From positions 124,001-188,000 of the forward strand of contig JADJSY010000005.1 in NCBI GenBank assembly GCA_016711435.1: a stretch of 64,000 nucleotides of DNA. Reading direction: 5' to 3'. The position numbers were made by a program, and so were the translations under genes. Every line of letters starts with the position of its first letter. Position 1 is the stretch's first letter. Below the pieces are notes generated by a model. That model searched no databases and had not been told where the DNA came from. It was given only the letters and a program-made list of their open reading frames with translations. This stretch comes from Lewinellaceae bacterium (GTDB taxonomy: Bacteria > Bacteroidota > Bacteroidia > Chitinophagales > Saprospiraceae). This document shows positions 19,587 through 28,877 of the stretch, piece after piece.

Positions 19587-20423
19587 TTATTGTAACTTAA
19601 ACCGCACCGGCAGCGTAAACCGCACTTTTACTGCATGACCGTTGGCCTCTCCGGGCGACCAGCGGGGCATTTCGCGCACCACCCTCAAGGCTTCTTTGCC
19701 GCAGCCTCCGCCAATATCTTTCATAATATTGATGTCTTTGATGCTGCCATCTTTCCCTACTACAAAACCCAGTACGACGACACCCTCGATATTGGCTTCT
19801 TTGGCCAATGTGGGGTAATCAATGTTTTTGGCTAAATAAGCCATCAGGTCGCGATCTCCGCCGGGGAAACTGGGGAGTTTGTTAACGGCATAGCTTTCCA
19901 GCGGTTCTTCCTCCGGCTTGGCATGGCTCACAATCACGTTCTTGAATTCAGTCGGATCAATGTCGATCGGCGGCGCATCCCCATCGCCTGCCACATCTTT
20001 ATTGGAAATGTCTACGTTGGAGGCGACTAAGTCATCCTGAGCCGGAGGGTCCTCGTCAGGCACATCATTATCTTGCAATACCACCGGCGGCACAAACGCA
20101 ATAGTAGCGTGCACGGGCGGCGGCGGCGTTATGGGTGGCGGCGGCGGTGGTGGTGGCGTTGCGGGATCAATATCACGCGGTGGACTGAGTATAATTTCCC
20201 GGTTATCCAGGATGATTTCCCTGGGGACAAGTCCGGCAAATGCCTGTAAAATATGTGGTAGAACGATAAAAAAGCCGATCAACAAAAAACCGATACTGAG
20301 CGCTTTGCCCAGATTTACGGGATATTCCCGGCGCAGTGCATAAGCGCCGTATGCCCGGTTGCGTTGAGCGAAAATGATGTCGAGTGCGTCCCGGGAGGAC
20401 ACAGGTTGTGCTTGAGTTGCCAT
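19587..20423 (-). CDS. tonB: TonB energy transducer, second copy
   Basis: Links the ExbB/ExbD proton channel to outer-membrane receptors. One membrane helix near residues 38-62 (LSIGFLLIGFFIVLPHIL) is followed by a periplasmic Pro-rich stretch (DPATPPPPPPPPITPPPPV) and a C-terminal TonB domain with LPSFPGGDRDLMAYLAKNID, YPTLAKEANIEG and a terminal VKVRFTLPVRFKL. It has exactly the same length (278 aa) and layout as the tonB at 20587. It lies 163 bases beyond that gene, past a terminator-like hairpin, so it may be read less or separately. The start at 20423 is the only good one. Confidence 0.93.
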   Translation of the reverse strand: MATQAQPVSSRDALDIIFAQRNRAYGAYALRREYPVNLGKALSIGFLLIGFFIVLPHILQAFAGLVPREIILDNREIILSPPRDIDPATPPPPPPPPITPPPPVHATIAFVPPVVLQDNDVPDEDPPAQDDLVASNVDISNKDVAGDGDAPPIDIDPTEFKNVIVSHAKPEEEPLESYAVNKLPSFPGGDRDLMAYLAKNIDYPTLAKEANIEGVVVLGFVVGKDGSIKDINIMKDIGGGCGKEALRVVREMPRWSPGEANGHAVKVRFTLPVRFKLQ

Positions 20424-20526
20424 ACTTGAAAGATTGAAATGTGAGACTTAAAAGAAATGGCAGCGCTGCTCAATTCATACTTATAAGATGCTGATAATGA
20501 ATCTGTTGGTGTGTAAATAAAAAAAT

Positions 20527-20560
20527 AAAAGCGGCACCGACCTCAGGTCAATGCCGCTTT
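20527..20560 (-). terminator. Terminator between the two tonB genes
   Basis: On the minus strand AAAGCGGCATTGACCTGAGG closes with GTCGGTGCCGCTTTT and is followed by ATTTTTTTATT. It stands 27 bases after the stop of the first tonB. Confidence 0.75.
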
Positions 20561-20586
20561 CAGAAAAGCAGTAAATGCTGCTGTAA

Positions 20587-21423
20587 TTAATCCAGACGGA
20601 AACGTACTGGAAGGGTAAAACGAACCTTTACAGGGTTACCATTGGCTTCACCCGCTACCCATTTGGGCATGGATTTCACCACGCGTACGGCTTCTTTGCC
20701 ACAACCTCCACCGATGTCTTTCACCACCTGTACGTCGGTCACGGAACCATCCTTACCGACTACGAATGTGAGTGCGACGACACCTTGAATGTTGTTTTCC
20801 TTTGCCAGGGTCGGATACTCGATGTTTTTAGCCAGAAACTTCATCAGTTCACCATCGCCACCCGGGAAGCTGGGCGGCTTTTGGATGTCGAACAGCTCGT
20901 AGGTTTTTTCTTCTACAACCTTTGGCTGTTCAATGATCTGAAGTTCGGAAGGATTCTCATCGATAGTAGGCGCGGCTTCGTCGTTACCTTGTTTGTCTTC
21001 GGTACCGATATCGGCTTTTTCCTCTATGAGTTCTTCTACAGCCGGCGGCTTTTCGTCCACAACTTCGTCGTCTTTTTTAATAACCGGCGGTACAAATTTC
21101 ACGGTCGTACGTGTCGGCGGCGGCGGAGTTGGCGGCGGCGGCGGCGGTGGCGGCGGCGGATTGTTCGGGTCGATATCCGGCGGCGGGCCAAGTTCGGCTA
21201 TGACATCTATAGGTTTTTCCTTGGGCGCCAGGTCGCGTACTGCATCCAGAATATTGGGCAATACGAACAGGAATCCAAGTAACAGCAAACCGGTAATAAG
21301 TGCACGTCCTACAGTTTTAGGATACCCACGACGGAGCTGATAAGCCCCGTATGCCTTATTACGGTCGGCGAAGATGATGTCCAGCACATCCTGGTAGGCC
21401 CCTGCACCTTTTTCTTCTGCCAT
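20587..21423 (-). CDS. tonB: TonB energy transducer, first copy
   Basis: 278-aa TonB with a cytoplasmic start (DVLDIIFADRNKAYGAYQLR), a membrane helix (ALITGLLLLGFLFVLPNIL), a long Pro block (NNPPPPPPPPPPTPPPPT), an acidic Glu/Asp linker and a C-terminal receptor-contact domain (PPSFPGGDGELMKFLAKNIE, YPTLAKENNIQGVVALTFVV). It belongs with exbB-exbD-exbD upstream; the gap to exbD is 43 bases. The product should energise SusC-type receptors such as those at 809 and 7145. Confidence 0.95.
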   Translation of the reverse strand: MAEEKGAGAYQDVLDIIFADRNKAYGAYQLRRGYPKTVGRALITGLLLLGFLFVLPNILDAVRDLAPKEKPIDVIAELGPPPDIDPNNPPPPPPPPPPTPPPPTRTTVKFVPPVIKKDDEVVDEKPPAVEELIEEKADIGTEDKQGNDEAAPTIDENPSELQIIEQPKVVEEKTYELFDIQKPPSFPGGDGELMKFLAKNIEYPTLAKENNIQGVVALTFVVGKDGSVTDVQVVKDIGGGCGKEAVRVVKSMPKWVAGEANGNPVKVRFTLPVRFRLD

Positions 21424-21466
21424 TGTTTAGATTTTTAAGTAATTGAATGAATATTAACAAAGGGCA

Positions 21467-22084
21467 TTACTGCGTAGCTGCTTCCAACTGTTCCTCGGCA
21501 TTAAACTTGAGGCCTCCAGCGGGGTTCTTGATAAAATCTTCTTCTAAACCGGAAATATCAAGAATCACATAGTAACGAACTTTGCAGATTGCCATCTCGT
21601 CGAGCGCATCCACTAAGTTTTTGTATCGGGCATCTTTGGTCGGCTTGATGATAACATTCACAAAAGAGCCTTTTTTGGGTTCTTTTGTTTTGAAATCTTC
21701 GTAGTCTTCCATCCCGAACTGCGTTTTTACTTTGTCCATCTTGTCCAAAATAACTTTGCGCATTCCCTCAGCAGAATAGTCCGTCGAGTCGAGTTTAGGC
21801 TCGGTAATACCTTCATACCAGTATACTTTATCATTGGCGCCGAGCATTAAGGTCAGCACTTTCGATTCTTTTACCGGTTCGACATCTTCTTTTTTGATGT
21901 CTTTTTCGGGCATCACCAACGCCATAATCTGCGGTTTTGCGAGCGTGGTGGTCAACATAAAAAAGGTAATGAGCAAAAATCCCAAGTCAACCATAGGGGT
22001 TAAATCTACCCTCGTGGACATCTTTTTGGATCTCTTTTTCCCACCTTTTTTGCCACCGCTTTCCGCGACTTGCATTTCAGCCAT
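21467..22084 (-). CDS. exbD: ExbD/TolR-family proton-channel component, second copy
   Basis: Small inner-membrane subunit that uses proton flow with ExbB. A Lys-rich cytoplasmic start (GGKKGGKKRSKKMSTRVD) precedes LTPMVDLGFLLITFFMLTTT, whose Asp in the membrane helix is the conserved proton-carrying residue. The periplasmic domain (about 140 residues) ends in VRYYVILDISGLEEDF. At 205 aa it is longer than proteobacterial ExbD, as is usual in Bacteroidota. It shares the operon with another exbD that differs in its periplasmic domain. Confidence 0.93.
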   Translation of the reverse strand: MAEMQVAESGGKKGGKKRSKKMSTRVDLTPMVDLGFLLITFFMLTTTLAKPQIMALVMPEKDIKKEDVEPVKESKVLTLMLGANDKVYWYEGITEPKLDSTDYSAEGMRKVILDKMDKVKTQFGMEDYEDFKTKEPKKGSFVNVIIKPTKDARYKNLVDALDEMAICKVRYYVILDISGLEEDFIKNPAGGLKFNAEEQLEAATQ

Positions 22085-22182
22085 GTTGCTGTTGCTTTTT
22101 TAAGTGATGAAATTTAGAAACAATCCCTCTCGGAGTACTGCGACAGGCGAACAGGTTTCCCTGTTTTGTCTGCCGGAAGCGG

Positions 22183-22845
22183 TCATTCTGACTTCTTTTC
22201 AGTACCCAGTTTGTTCGGATCGGCTTCCATATTTGTGATCAGGTTAAACTTGTTCACATTGATATCCACCAATGTATTAACCACTTTCTGAATAGCCGGA
22301 TAAGGTGTGTCCTTATCTGCCTTCACAACCATAACATACTCATCTTTCACTTTTCCTTCCTGTTTCATTCGGAACTGTGCCAGACGCGCATTGTGAATCC
22401 AGTCAGCCAGTTCGCTCTTGTTGACATCTACCGTATCGACCGGAATTCCCGTAGAAATTTTATCGCGTTCGGCATTATCCATCTTGAGCCATTGCCGGAG
22501 CTTGTTGCGCGGCACTCCAAAACTTCCCGAATTAGCGAACTTGATTTTCTCTTCCTCGGTCATCGCTATCTGGAAGCGGGAGCTCACATCGTCGATCAGG
22601 CTTTTGCGCGTATGCTGTCCGGCCATATCGAGGAATATTCTGCCATCTTTACCCACCAGAATCGTGAGTGTACCGGCATCGGGCAACTTAGTCTGCGAAA
22701 CAGACGACGGCGTATCCACGACAAGGGTTTCCTGGGGCTTTGCTTTAGCGGTGAGCATGAAGAATGTAAGCAGCAGGAATGCCACGTCGCACATAGCAGT
22801 CATGTCAATCGTAGGATTGCCGCGTTTAGGTTTATGCTTTGGCAT
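22183..22845 (-). CDS. exbD: ExbD/TolR-family proton-channel component, first copy
   Basis: A 220-aa ExbD: basic start (MPKHKPKRGNP), then TIDMTAMCDVAFLLLTFFML, with the conserved membrane Asp, then a periplasmic domain with TILVGKDGRIFLDMAG and YVMVVKADKDTPYPAIQKVV. The upstream exbB ends 99 bases before it and the second exbD starts 98 bases after. Two different ExbD proteins with one ExbB suggest a mixed channel. Confidence 0.93.
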   Translation of the reverse strand: MPKHKPKRGNPTIDMTAMCDVAFLLLTFFMLTAKAKPQETLVVDTPSSVSQTKLPDAGTLTILVGKDGRIFLDMAGQHTRKSLIDDVSSRFQIAMTEEEKIKFANSGSFGVPRNKLRQWLKMDNAERDKISTGIPVDTVDVNKSELADWIHNARLAQFRMKQEGKVKDEYVMVVKADKDTPYPAIQKVVNTLVDINVNKFNLITNMEADPNKLGTEKKSE

Positions 22846-22944
22846 AGTATTTTATTTTTTAATCATAAATTTTGACCGTTTAAGCACCTGTAAAAGAATT
22901 AGGTTGCGCTTCATCGTTCATTATTCATAATTCATAATTAAAAA

Positions 22945-23769
22945 TTAGTGGTTTTTTGCCGCAAATGTTTGCGACAGACTGAAACCGGCCTCATCAATGC
23001 TGTATGTCATACCATCGATACGGCTGGTAAAGTAATTGTAAAAAACGATGGCCAATGCTGAAGTACCGATACCAAGCGCCGTATTGATAAGGGCCTCGGA
23101 GATACCTACCGCAAGTGCCGATGAGTCAGGCGCGCCTGCATTGGCAAGTGCCGCAAACGCCCGGATCATACCCAATACCGTACCGAACAGACCCACCAGT
23201 GTGGCTACGGAAGCCAGCGTTGCCAGGATGTTCAGGTTTTTCTCCAGCATAGGCAATTCCAGTGTGGTTGCTTCTTCTACTTCTTTCTGGATGGCCAGAA
23301 TTTTCTGGTCTTTTTCCAAATTGGGCGTTTTCTCCATTTCCGCATACTTGGTCAAACCGGCGCGCACTACATTGGCGATAGAGCCTTTTTGTTTGTCGCA
23401 GGCAGCAATACCTCCGCTGATGTCACCGCGATCCAGAAATCCTTTGATGTTGCGTACAAATGCGTCTGAACTGCCTGCGCCACCTGCTGTCCGCAGCGTA
23501 ATGAAACGTTCAAAAATGAACACTACTACGATGAAAAACATACCTAAAAGAATAGGTACGATAAAACCACCTTTATAAATCGTTCCAAAATAATCACCAG
23601 GAAGCGGGTCTTTTGTTGGATCGTTGTCAACGAAGTGGTGGGAGGCTCCAAATACATACAAATACACGAGTGTGGAAGCCACGAAGCACAGGGGTAAAGC
23701 AATGAACGGGAAAATTGCGCCAATACCGCCGCCTTGTTGTTTTGCTTGTGTGGGTTTTGCTGCTGTCAT
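22945..23769 (-). CDS. exbB: ExbB/TolQ/MotA-family proton channel protein
   Basis: 274-aa inner-membrane protein with four likely membrane helices: about residues 15-43, 68-93, 180-206 (ATLVGLFGTVLGMIRAFAAL) and 217-245 (ISEALINTALGIGTSALAIV). The last two are the hallmark MotA/TolQ/ExbB segments. It begins the minus-strand operon exbB-exbD-exbD-tonB-tonB. The gap upstream (23770-24158) holds only AT-rich sequence and no clear promoter I could name. Confidence 0.95.
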   Translation of the reverse strand: MTAAKPTQAKQQGGGIGAIFPFIALPLCFVASTLVYLYVFGASHHFVDNDPTKDPLPGDYFGTIYKGGFIVPILLGMFFIVVVFIFERFITLRTAGGAGSSDAFVRNIKGFLDRGDISGGIAACDKQKGSIANVVRAGLTKYAEMEKTPNLEKDQKILAIQKEVEEATTLELPMLEKNLNILATLASVATLVGLFGTVLGMIRAFAALANAGAPDSSALAVGISEALINTALGIGTSALAIVFYNYFTSRIDGMTYSIDEAGFSLSQTFAAKNH

Positions 23770-24158
23770 GCTGCGTAAAAATTTTAGTTGATGAATGATT
23801 TAGTTTGATAGATTCTCTCGCCAGACAGCGCATTTTTATATAACCCTGAACAAATTAAACTGCTTCCCCAGGACTTGCTTGCTGACATAGATGCTGCAAA
23901 CGAAGGCAATGGTGTGTGCCGTGAAAAAAAAATTCAGGTATTAAAAATGCCCTCCTAATGAGAAAGGTGAATTTTAATCGCGGTAAAAATAGTGTAGGCA
24001 TTACAATTTCCAACAAAGCAGGACGGAAATTCATTTTTTCTTAGCGCAGAAAAGCAAACTTTTATTTGTCAAATGGACATTTTAGGTGTTTTCTGGCTTA
24101 AAAACTGCCAAAAGGCCATTTTTCGATGCGATAAATGTTTTTAGAGAATAATAAAAAA
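23770..24158. other. AT-rich gap upstream of exbB
   Basis: No gene, hairpin element or convincing TAnnTTTG promoter is visible. It must hold the 5' region of the exbB operon, which reads leftward. Confidence 0.5.
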
Positions 24159-24191
24159 AGGCCGTCCCGTTTGAAACGGGACGGCCTTTAG
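24159..24191 (-). terminator. Terminator of the gldJ-like gene
   Basis: AAAGGCCGTCCCGTTT pairs with AAACGGGACGGCCTTT, followed on the minus strand by TTTTATTATTC. It lies 22 bases past the stop at 24214. Confidence 0.9.
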
Positions 24192-24213
24192 GGCATGATT
24201 ATGACGCTGACGA

Positions 24214-25722
24214 CTAATCGTAGCGGCGTTTTTCTTTTTTCTTTTTCGTCTTGAACATGTTGCCGTCCGGTTCTCCGTTGCCGGTCGGGCCGCCTTTGCG
24301 GGTCATGGCGCAACGGAAGCCAACGGTTCTGCTGGATTTGGTCTCATCCAGAAAACGGCGTGTGCCGGGAGATAGCCAAAACGCGCGGTCGGCCCATGAG
24401 CCACCCTTGATAACGCGGGCCTGGTCATTGATAAGCGTACTCACGCCATAGCGGTATTCCACCAGCGACTCTTTGTCTCCATCGAGGAAGTTATACACCT
24501 CGGGGCGCTTGTAGTTGTCGCGCAGTGCGGTGGTCGTGGTATCCATCAATTCATAGGTCAGTCGACCAAGGCTGTCTTTTGTAATGGGCGCTCCTGTTTC
24601 GGGGTCCAGTTTCTTCGTTGTGAAGATATTACCACGATAAGGGTTCAACTCCTGGTTTTCGTTGTCGGCCAGGTCGGCACTCGTCATCGGGCGATACAGG
24701 TCGGCAGTCCATTCATTTACGTTACCGGCCATATTATACAGACCGAAGTCATTTGGCCAGTTGCTGCGTACGGGAGCGGGTGTAAATGCGCGGTCATTCA
24801 ATGCGCCGGCCATACCGCCATAGTCACCACCGCTGCGTTTGAAGTTCGCCAGCATTTTACCCTGGTACTTGTTGCGTTTTTGGTAGCGGACGGTGTTGCC
24901 ATCCCACGGATAGATACGACGGTCGCTGATCAGTTCATCCTGGCCGTTAGCCTGGTTGCCGATCAGAGAAAGCGCGGCATATTCCCACTCCGATTCAGTC
25001 GGGAGCCGGTAAGCAGGCAGCAGGATACCATCTTCGAGGCGGACCCGGCGTTCGCCGCCTGTGCGCTTGTCTTCGATGTTTTTGCGGACGCTGGGCTCAT
25101 ACTGGCCAACGAGGTACGCTTCTGTATTGAAGTTGTTCTCGTTTTTCTGGTCAGGTGTGTTGTCGATAATTCCGCGGCGAACCAAAATCATTTCGTTTAC
25201 ACGGTCGGTCCGCCATTTAGCAAATTCATTTGCCTGGTGCCAGCTCACACCTACAACGGGATACTCGTCGTAGTCGGGAGCGCGGAAATAGGTTTCCACC
25301 AACGGCTCATTGTAAGCCAGTTCTTCCCTCCAGACCAGTGTATCCGGCAGCGCGCGCTTCCAGACTTCCGGGTAGGTTTCTCCAAATACGCGGTCGACCC
25401 AGTACAGGTACTCGCGGTAATCAATGTTGCGCACCTCGGTTTCGTCCATATAGAAGGAAGATACAGTCACACGACGTGCCATGTTATTCCATTCAAATGT
25501 TACGTCCTGGTCTGTAAGCCCCATGGTGTAAGTGCCACCTTCGACAAGTACAAGGTTTGGGCCGGTGGCTTGGCCTTCGTAGTCGGTTTTTTCAAAGCCG
25601 CCCCACTTTTGGTCGTTGTATTTCCAGCCGGTCGTTGCAGATTTTTCGGTTTTTTTACCGCAGCTGGCAGCGAGCAGGACCAATAGCAGCAAGCTCAACC
25701 CGTGAATGAGTGTTTTTTTCAT
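24214..25722 (-). CDS. gldJ: GldJ-like gliding-motility/T9SS lipoprotein (SUMF1 fold)
   Basis: A 502-aa outer-membrane lipoprotein of the formylglycine-generating-enzyme (SUMF1) fold, used structurally in gliding and T9SS rather than as an enzyme. The lipobox LLAASC gives a lipidated Cys near residue 21. TGWKYNDQKWGGF and LVLVEGGTYTMG match GldJ better than GldK. Further SUMF1 marks are SFYMDETEVRNIDYREYLYW, RLPTESEWEYAALSL, LYNMAGNVNEWTADL and RVIKGGSWADRAFWLSPGTR. A Lys/Arg-rich tail closes it. It is followed upstream by a PorP/SprF gene on the same strand, which supports the T9SS assignment. GldK is the alternative. Confidence 0.85.
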   Translation of the reverse strand: MKKTLIHGLSLLLLVLLAASCGKKTEKSATTGWKYNDQKWGGFEKTDYEGQATGPNLVLVEGGTYTMGLTDQDVTFEWNNMARRVTVSSFYMDETEVRNIDYREYLYWVDRVFGETYPEVWKRALPDTLVWREELAYNEPLVETYFRAPDYDEYPVVGVSWHQANEFAKWRTDRVNEMILVRRGIIDNTPDQKNENNFNTEAYLVGQYEPSVRKNIEDKRTGGERRVRLEDGILLPAYRLPTESEWEYAALSLIGNQANGQDELISDRRIYPWDGNTVRYQKRNKYQGKMLANFKRSGGDYGGMAGALNDRAFTPAPVRSNWPNDFGLYNMAGNVNEWTADLYRPMTSADLADNENQELNPYRGNIFTTKKLDPETGAPITKDSLGRLTYELMDTTTTALRDNYKRPEVYNFLDGDKESLVEYRYGVSTLINDQARVIKGGSWADRAFWLSPGTRRFLDETKSSRTVGFRCAMTRKGGPTGNGEPDGNMFKTKKKKEKRRYD

Positions 25723-25756
25723 TGTTTGTAAAAAACAAGTTTTAAAAAATGAGTGG

Positions 25757-25764
25757 CAAATGTA
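25757..25764 (-). promoter_or_regulatory. Possible -7 element for the gldJ-like gene
   Basis: The minus strand reads TACATTTG, a match to TAnnTTTG, 35 bases before the start. No -33 TTTG is seen at the right distance, so support is partial. Confidence 0.35.
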
Positions 25765-25822
25765 GGCAATTAAAGCATTCTATTTTTGCAGGCTCTTCCA
25801 ATTTTAACGAAAAACCCTAATA

Positions 25823-26821
25823 TTACTGAAACATTCGAAGGCAGTTGTTGATATCAACACGTGATTTCTTTTTTCGGATGCTTTCGTTCTTGTCAAAAAG
25901 GATACCAAAACTCAGTTCATACGTGCCTCCCGAGCGACCGGCCAGGCCGGAAACAGTCAGATCGTAGCTCAAACCGATTTTAAACATGTCTTTCCGAAAG
26001 CCCGCCAAAAGTATCAACGCATCTGCATTTCGAAAGGTATGGCGGAACCACGCTCCTGCAAACACAACATCCATTCCGGCATAAGCGCCAATATTCAATT
26101 GTCTGTATGGTCCCTGGGATACAAACAGGAAATTAGGTGAGATAAACGAGGGGGCTTGACGTTTATTGCCCTTTTTAACAATGATTTCCGTACCGCCATG
26201 CAGCGTGTAGCGCAGGGGCAACCCGGTAGTGACATTATTATTGATAAGCAGGAAGCCTTCGTTGGGGGTATTGAGGTGTTTGAGCGCTCCGCCGAAGTAA
26301 AATTTTTCACTCAGCACCAGCATGCCGGCAGAAATATCGAAACGGGTACGGTTGGTCAGGTCGGGCCGTGTCTCTCCGGTATTATTGCCAATTCCGCCGA
26401 TCGGATCAATCTGGTCGGGAAAGGTGAGTTTTTCCCAGTCCAGGTTGGTTTGCCAGGCGCCTGCCTCCACGCCGAGTTTGATAGCCAGCTGGTCGCTCAA
26501 ATTTAACTGATAAGCATACACTGCGGATAAACGGGTGCTTTTCAGGATACCTGCGCCTGCATTATCGCCTTCGATATTAAAGCCGATGCCGCTGTTGAGC
26601 CGGTCCAGTTTTTGTTCGTAAGAGACTGCATACGTGCGATATGCGCTGTTGAATCCCGTCCACTGATTGCGGTATGCCATCCCGATGCGGGGTGCAAAAG
26701 AACTCCCGGCAAATCCGGGATTAATTTGTAGCGGCATGGCATAAAACTGGGAAAATATAGGGTCTTGCGCACATGCCCAGGCCCAGAAAAGAGAAAATAC
26801 TGCGGTCAGGATTGGTTTCAT
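25823..26821 (-). CDS. porP: PorP/SprF-family T9SS outer-membrane protein
   Basis: 332-aa beta-barrel protein with a signal peptide (AVFSLFWAWACAQ) and the family opening DPIFSQFYAMPLQINPGFAG, then RIGMAYRNQWTGFNSAYRTY. The C-terminal part has GTYELSFGILFDKNES. PorP/SprF proteins act with PorE/GldJ/GldK parts in secretion or in anchoring of secreted adhesins. Many Bacteroidota carry several copies. This one is next to the GldJ-like gene and probably cotranscribed with it. Confidence 0.92.
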   Translation of the reverse strand: MKPILTAVFSLFWAWACAQDPIFSQFYAMPLQINPGFAGSSFAPRIGMAYRNQWTGFNSAYRTYAVSYEQKLDRLNSGIGFNIEGDNAGAGILKSTRLSAVYAYQLNLSDQLAIKLGVEAGAWQTNLDWEKLTFPDQIDPIGGIGNNTGETRPDLTNRTRFDISAGMLVLSEKFYFGGALKHLNTPNEGFLLINNNVTTGLPLRYTLHGGTEIIVKKGNKRQAPSFISPNFLFVSQGPYRQLNIGAYAGMDVVFAGAWFRHTFRNADALILLAGFRKDMFKIGLSYDLTVSGLAGRSGGTYELSFGILFDKNESIRKKKSRVDINNCLRMFQ

Positions 26822-26900
26822 GTTGTGAAGTTCCCGTTTTAAAACGAAAAGCAGGGATGAAACGGTGTAATTTTTCGAGAATTGCTTGGTTTGGACAAAA

Positions 26901-27081
26901 TAGTGCGAGTTGGTGTTTGGTGTATAGTGTCAGTGCGAAGTCCGTAGAGTGCGCCGTTCCATTCCTGGTGTTTCAAAGCATGAATCGTGTTTCGGGCGCT
27001 TCGCCTTTGGCTTGACTTATCACTTTTGCAGACCTCGAACCACACGACGGACTTCGCACTTCGCACTGATGACTTCGCACT
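26901..27081. repeat. Intergenic hairpin (GTGCGAAGTCC / GTGTTTCGGGCG type)
   Basis: AGTGCGAAGTCCGT on the left (26931-) is matched by ACGGACTTCGCACTTCGCAC on the right (27048-27072). The inside has TTTCGGGCGCTTCGCCTTTG (26990-27009), identical to a stretch at 34606-34625. Confidence 0.8.
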
Positions 27082-27909
27082 TTAATTTCTCTTCGAACTC
27101 GCAGGCACCGGATACCGCCGTGCATAAGCCTGGGCTTTCGGTACCAGTTCGCGCAGCGTCTGGCTTCTTTTTGCCGGATCGGGGTGTGTGCTCAGGAATT
27201 CCGGCGGGCGACTACCTCCGCCACTGCTGCTCATGCGTTGCCAGAATGGAGCGGCTTCGCTGGGATTGTAACCCGCCATACACATCAGGTAAAGCCCGAT
27301 TTCGTCGGCCTCCGATTCGTGTTTGCGGCTAAACGGCAACATGACTCCCAACTGTGCGCCGGCGCCGGCGGCAGACAATAACAAATTGCGGGTTTGTGCC
27401 GGCTTCTGCGAGAGTGCCAGATCCAGCGAGGTGAGGCCCAATTGTGCCACCAGACCCTGGCTCATCCGTTCATTGCCGTGGTTGGCAAGTGCGTGCGCAA
27501 TTTCATGGCCCATCACTACGGCCAACGCGTCTTCATTCTGGGTTACTTTCAGGATACCGGTATAAACGACGACTTTGCCACCCGGCATACAAAAGGCGTT
27601 TACGGTCGGGTCGTCCACTACATTGAACTCCCAGGCGAAGTCTTTCAGGTCTTTTTCCAGCTTTTTGGAGCGGTAATACACATCCACGGCGGCTTTCAGG
27701 TCGTTGCCGACGCGGCGCACTAATTCTACGTCTTTGCCGGAAGAAACGGCTTTGTTTTGGGATAAAAAACTGCGGTATTCCGTGAAACTCATTTGATTGA
27801 GTGTTGCGATGGGGATCAGGTTGAGTGTTTTGCGGCCGGTGAAAACGGTTTTGCTACACGCCATCAGCAGAAATAGCGCAGTAAGACTCAGCAGGATTTT
27901 CTTTTTCAT
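27082..27909 (-). CDS. M48-family metallopeptidase lipoprotein
   Basis: 275-aa zinc peptidase of the M48/Ste24 type with a lipobox (LLMAC, Cys18). The zinc site HEIAH lies at 135-139 inside VVMGHEIAHALANHGNERMS, and the third ligand is the first Glu of ESEADEIGLYLM. Members act on misfolded or membrane-associated proteins in the periplasm (BepA/LoiP-like). It ends PEFLSTHPDPAKRSQTLREL, a family hallmark. Confidence 0.93.
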   Translation of the reverse strand: MKKKILLSLTALFLLMACSKTVFTGRKTLNLIPIATLNQMSFTEYRSFLSQNKAVSSGKDVELVRRVGNDLKAAVDVYYRSKKLEKDLKDFAWEFNVVDDPTVNAFCMPGGKVVVYTGILKVTQNEDALAVVMGHEIAHALANHGNERMSQGLVAQLGLTSLDLALSQKPAQTRNLLLSAAGAGAQLGVMLPFSRKHESEADEIGLYLMCMAGYNPSEAAPFWQRMSSSGGGSRPPEFLSTHPDPAKRSQTLRELVPKAQAYARRYPVPASSKRN

Positions 27910-28023
27910 ATTGTAAAAGTTAAGCGGTTGAGAGAGTTAAACGTTTCGTCGGGTATAGATCAGACGTTATAAGTGTAAACAAGTCATTTCGCAAAAGTGT
28001 AAAAATAGCCGTAAATAAAAAAA

Positions 28024-28053
28024 GCGGCGGTGTGTTTTAAAACACACCGCCGC
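28024..28053 (-). terminator. Terminator of rplY
   Basis: A 15-bp perfect palindrome (GCGGCGGTGTGTTTT and its complement) followed on the minus strand by TTTTTTTATTTAC. Confidence 0.9.
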
Positions 28054-28088
28054 CGGGCGATATTATATCATTGCAGGAAATTGCTGTT

Positions 28089-28658
28089 TTATTTGCCTGC
28101 TTTCAATGCACGTGGTATCTCGATAGACGCAACCGGAATGGCAACATTGTTGGTTACTTCCACACCTTCCGCTACCAGAATGTCGCGTACCCGCAGGGTA
28201 GCGCCCAGTTCCATTTTGGAAATATCGACAGACATTTCGTCCACTACCTTTTCAGGAGTGGTGAGAATGTTCACCGAACGAAGGCTTGGGATAAATTTAC
28301 CGCCTTCTTTCACGCCTGGCGCAGTGCCGACAAAACGCAACGGAACGGTGGCTTTAAACTTAACGCCCGGAACCAGTTCGAGGAAGTCGATGTGTACCAC
28401 TTCGTCCGTCACCGGGTGGAACTGTATATCCTTTACAATGGCTTTGTGCGTGGAGCCGTTCAGGTTTATTTCAGCAAGTCTGAATTTAGGCGTGTATACC
28501 AACGCGCGCAGGGCCGTTGCTTCTACACTGAATGATACCGCGTCACCACCGCCGCTTTTGTAAATTACGGCAGGGGCGTGGCCCTTGTCGCGAATTTTTC
28601 TGGTTGCTTCTTTACCGGAAGCGTCTTTCTGGTGTCCCTGAATAGCAATGATTTCCAT
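28089..28658 (-). CDS. rplY: 50S ribosomal protein L25 / general stress protein Ctc
   Basis: 189-aa CTC-type L25 that binds 5S rRNA in the large subunit. The N-terminal L25 domain has GKEATRKIRDKGHAPAVIY and KAIVKDIQFHPVTDEVVHIDF; the C-terminal TL5-type beta domain has VPLRFVGTAPGVKEGGKF. It is monocistronic, with a clear promoter at 28702-28733 and a terminator after it. Confidence 0.97.
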   Translation of the reverse strand: MEIIAIQGHQKDASGKEATRKIRDKGHAPAVIYKSGGGDAVSFSVEATALRALVYTPKFRLAEINLNGSTHKAIVKDIQFHPVTDEVVHIDFLELVPGVKFKATVPLRFVGTAPGVKEGGKFIPSLRSVNILTTPEKVVDEMSVDISKMELGATLRVRDILVAEGVEVTNNVAIPVASIEIPRALKAGK

Positions 28659-28701
28659 CGTATTGTATGCTAAATGTTATATCTGATTCTGAAAATGCCC
28701 G

Positions 28702-28733
28702 CAAAGGTAAGCTCGTACTTTGCTAATAACCAA
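28702..28733 (-). promoter_or_regulatory. Promoter of rplY
   Basis: Minus-strand TTGG, 20 bases, then TACCTTTG: a textbook Bacteroidota -33/-7 pair. The predicted leader is about 40 bases. Confidence 0.75.
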
Positions 28734-28877
28734 GGATGCTGTGAAAAATTTGATATATTTTTTAATGCCCTGAAAATTATAAAAATCAGCATACTTGCAT
28801 GGTGAATTTGAGTTAGTTGTTATCAGTGATTCAAATCCAAATCTGTTTATGAAGAAAAATTTCAATAAAAACGACAC

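Noticed and set aside
20131..21340. Gly-rich open frames opposite the tonB genes
   Set aside because: They are the complement of the Pro-rich TonB linkers (CCN read as GGN).
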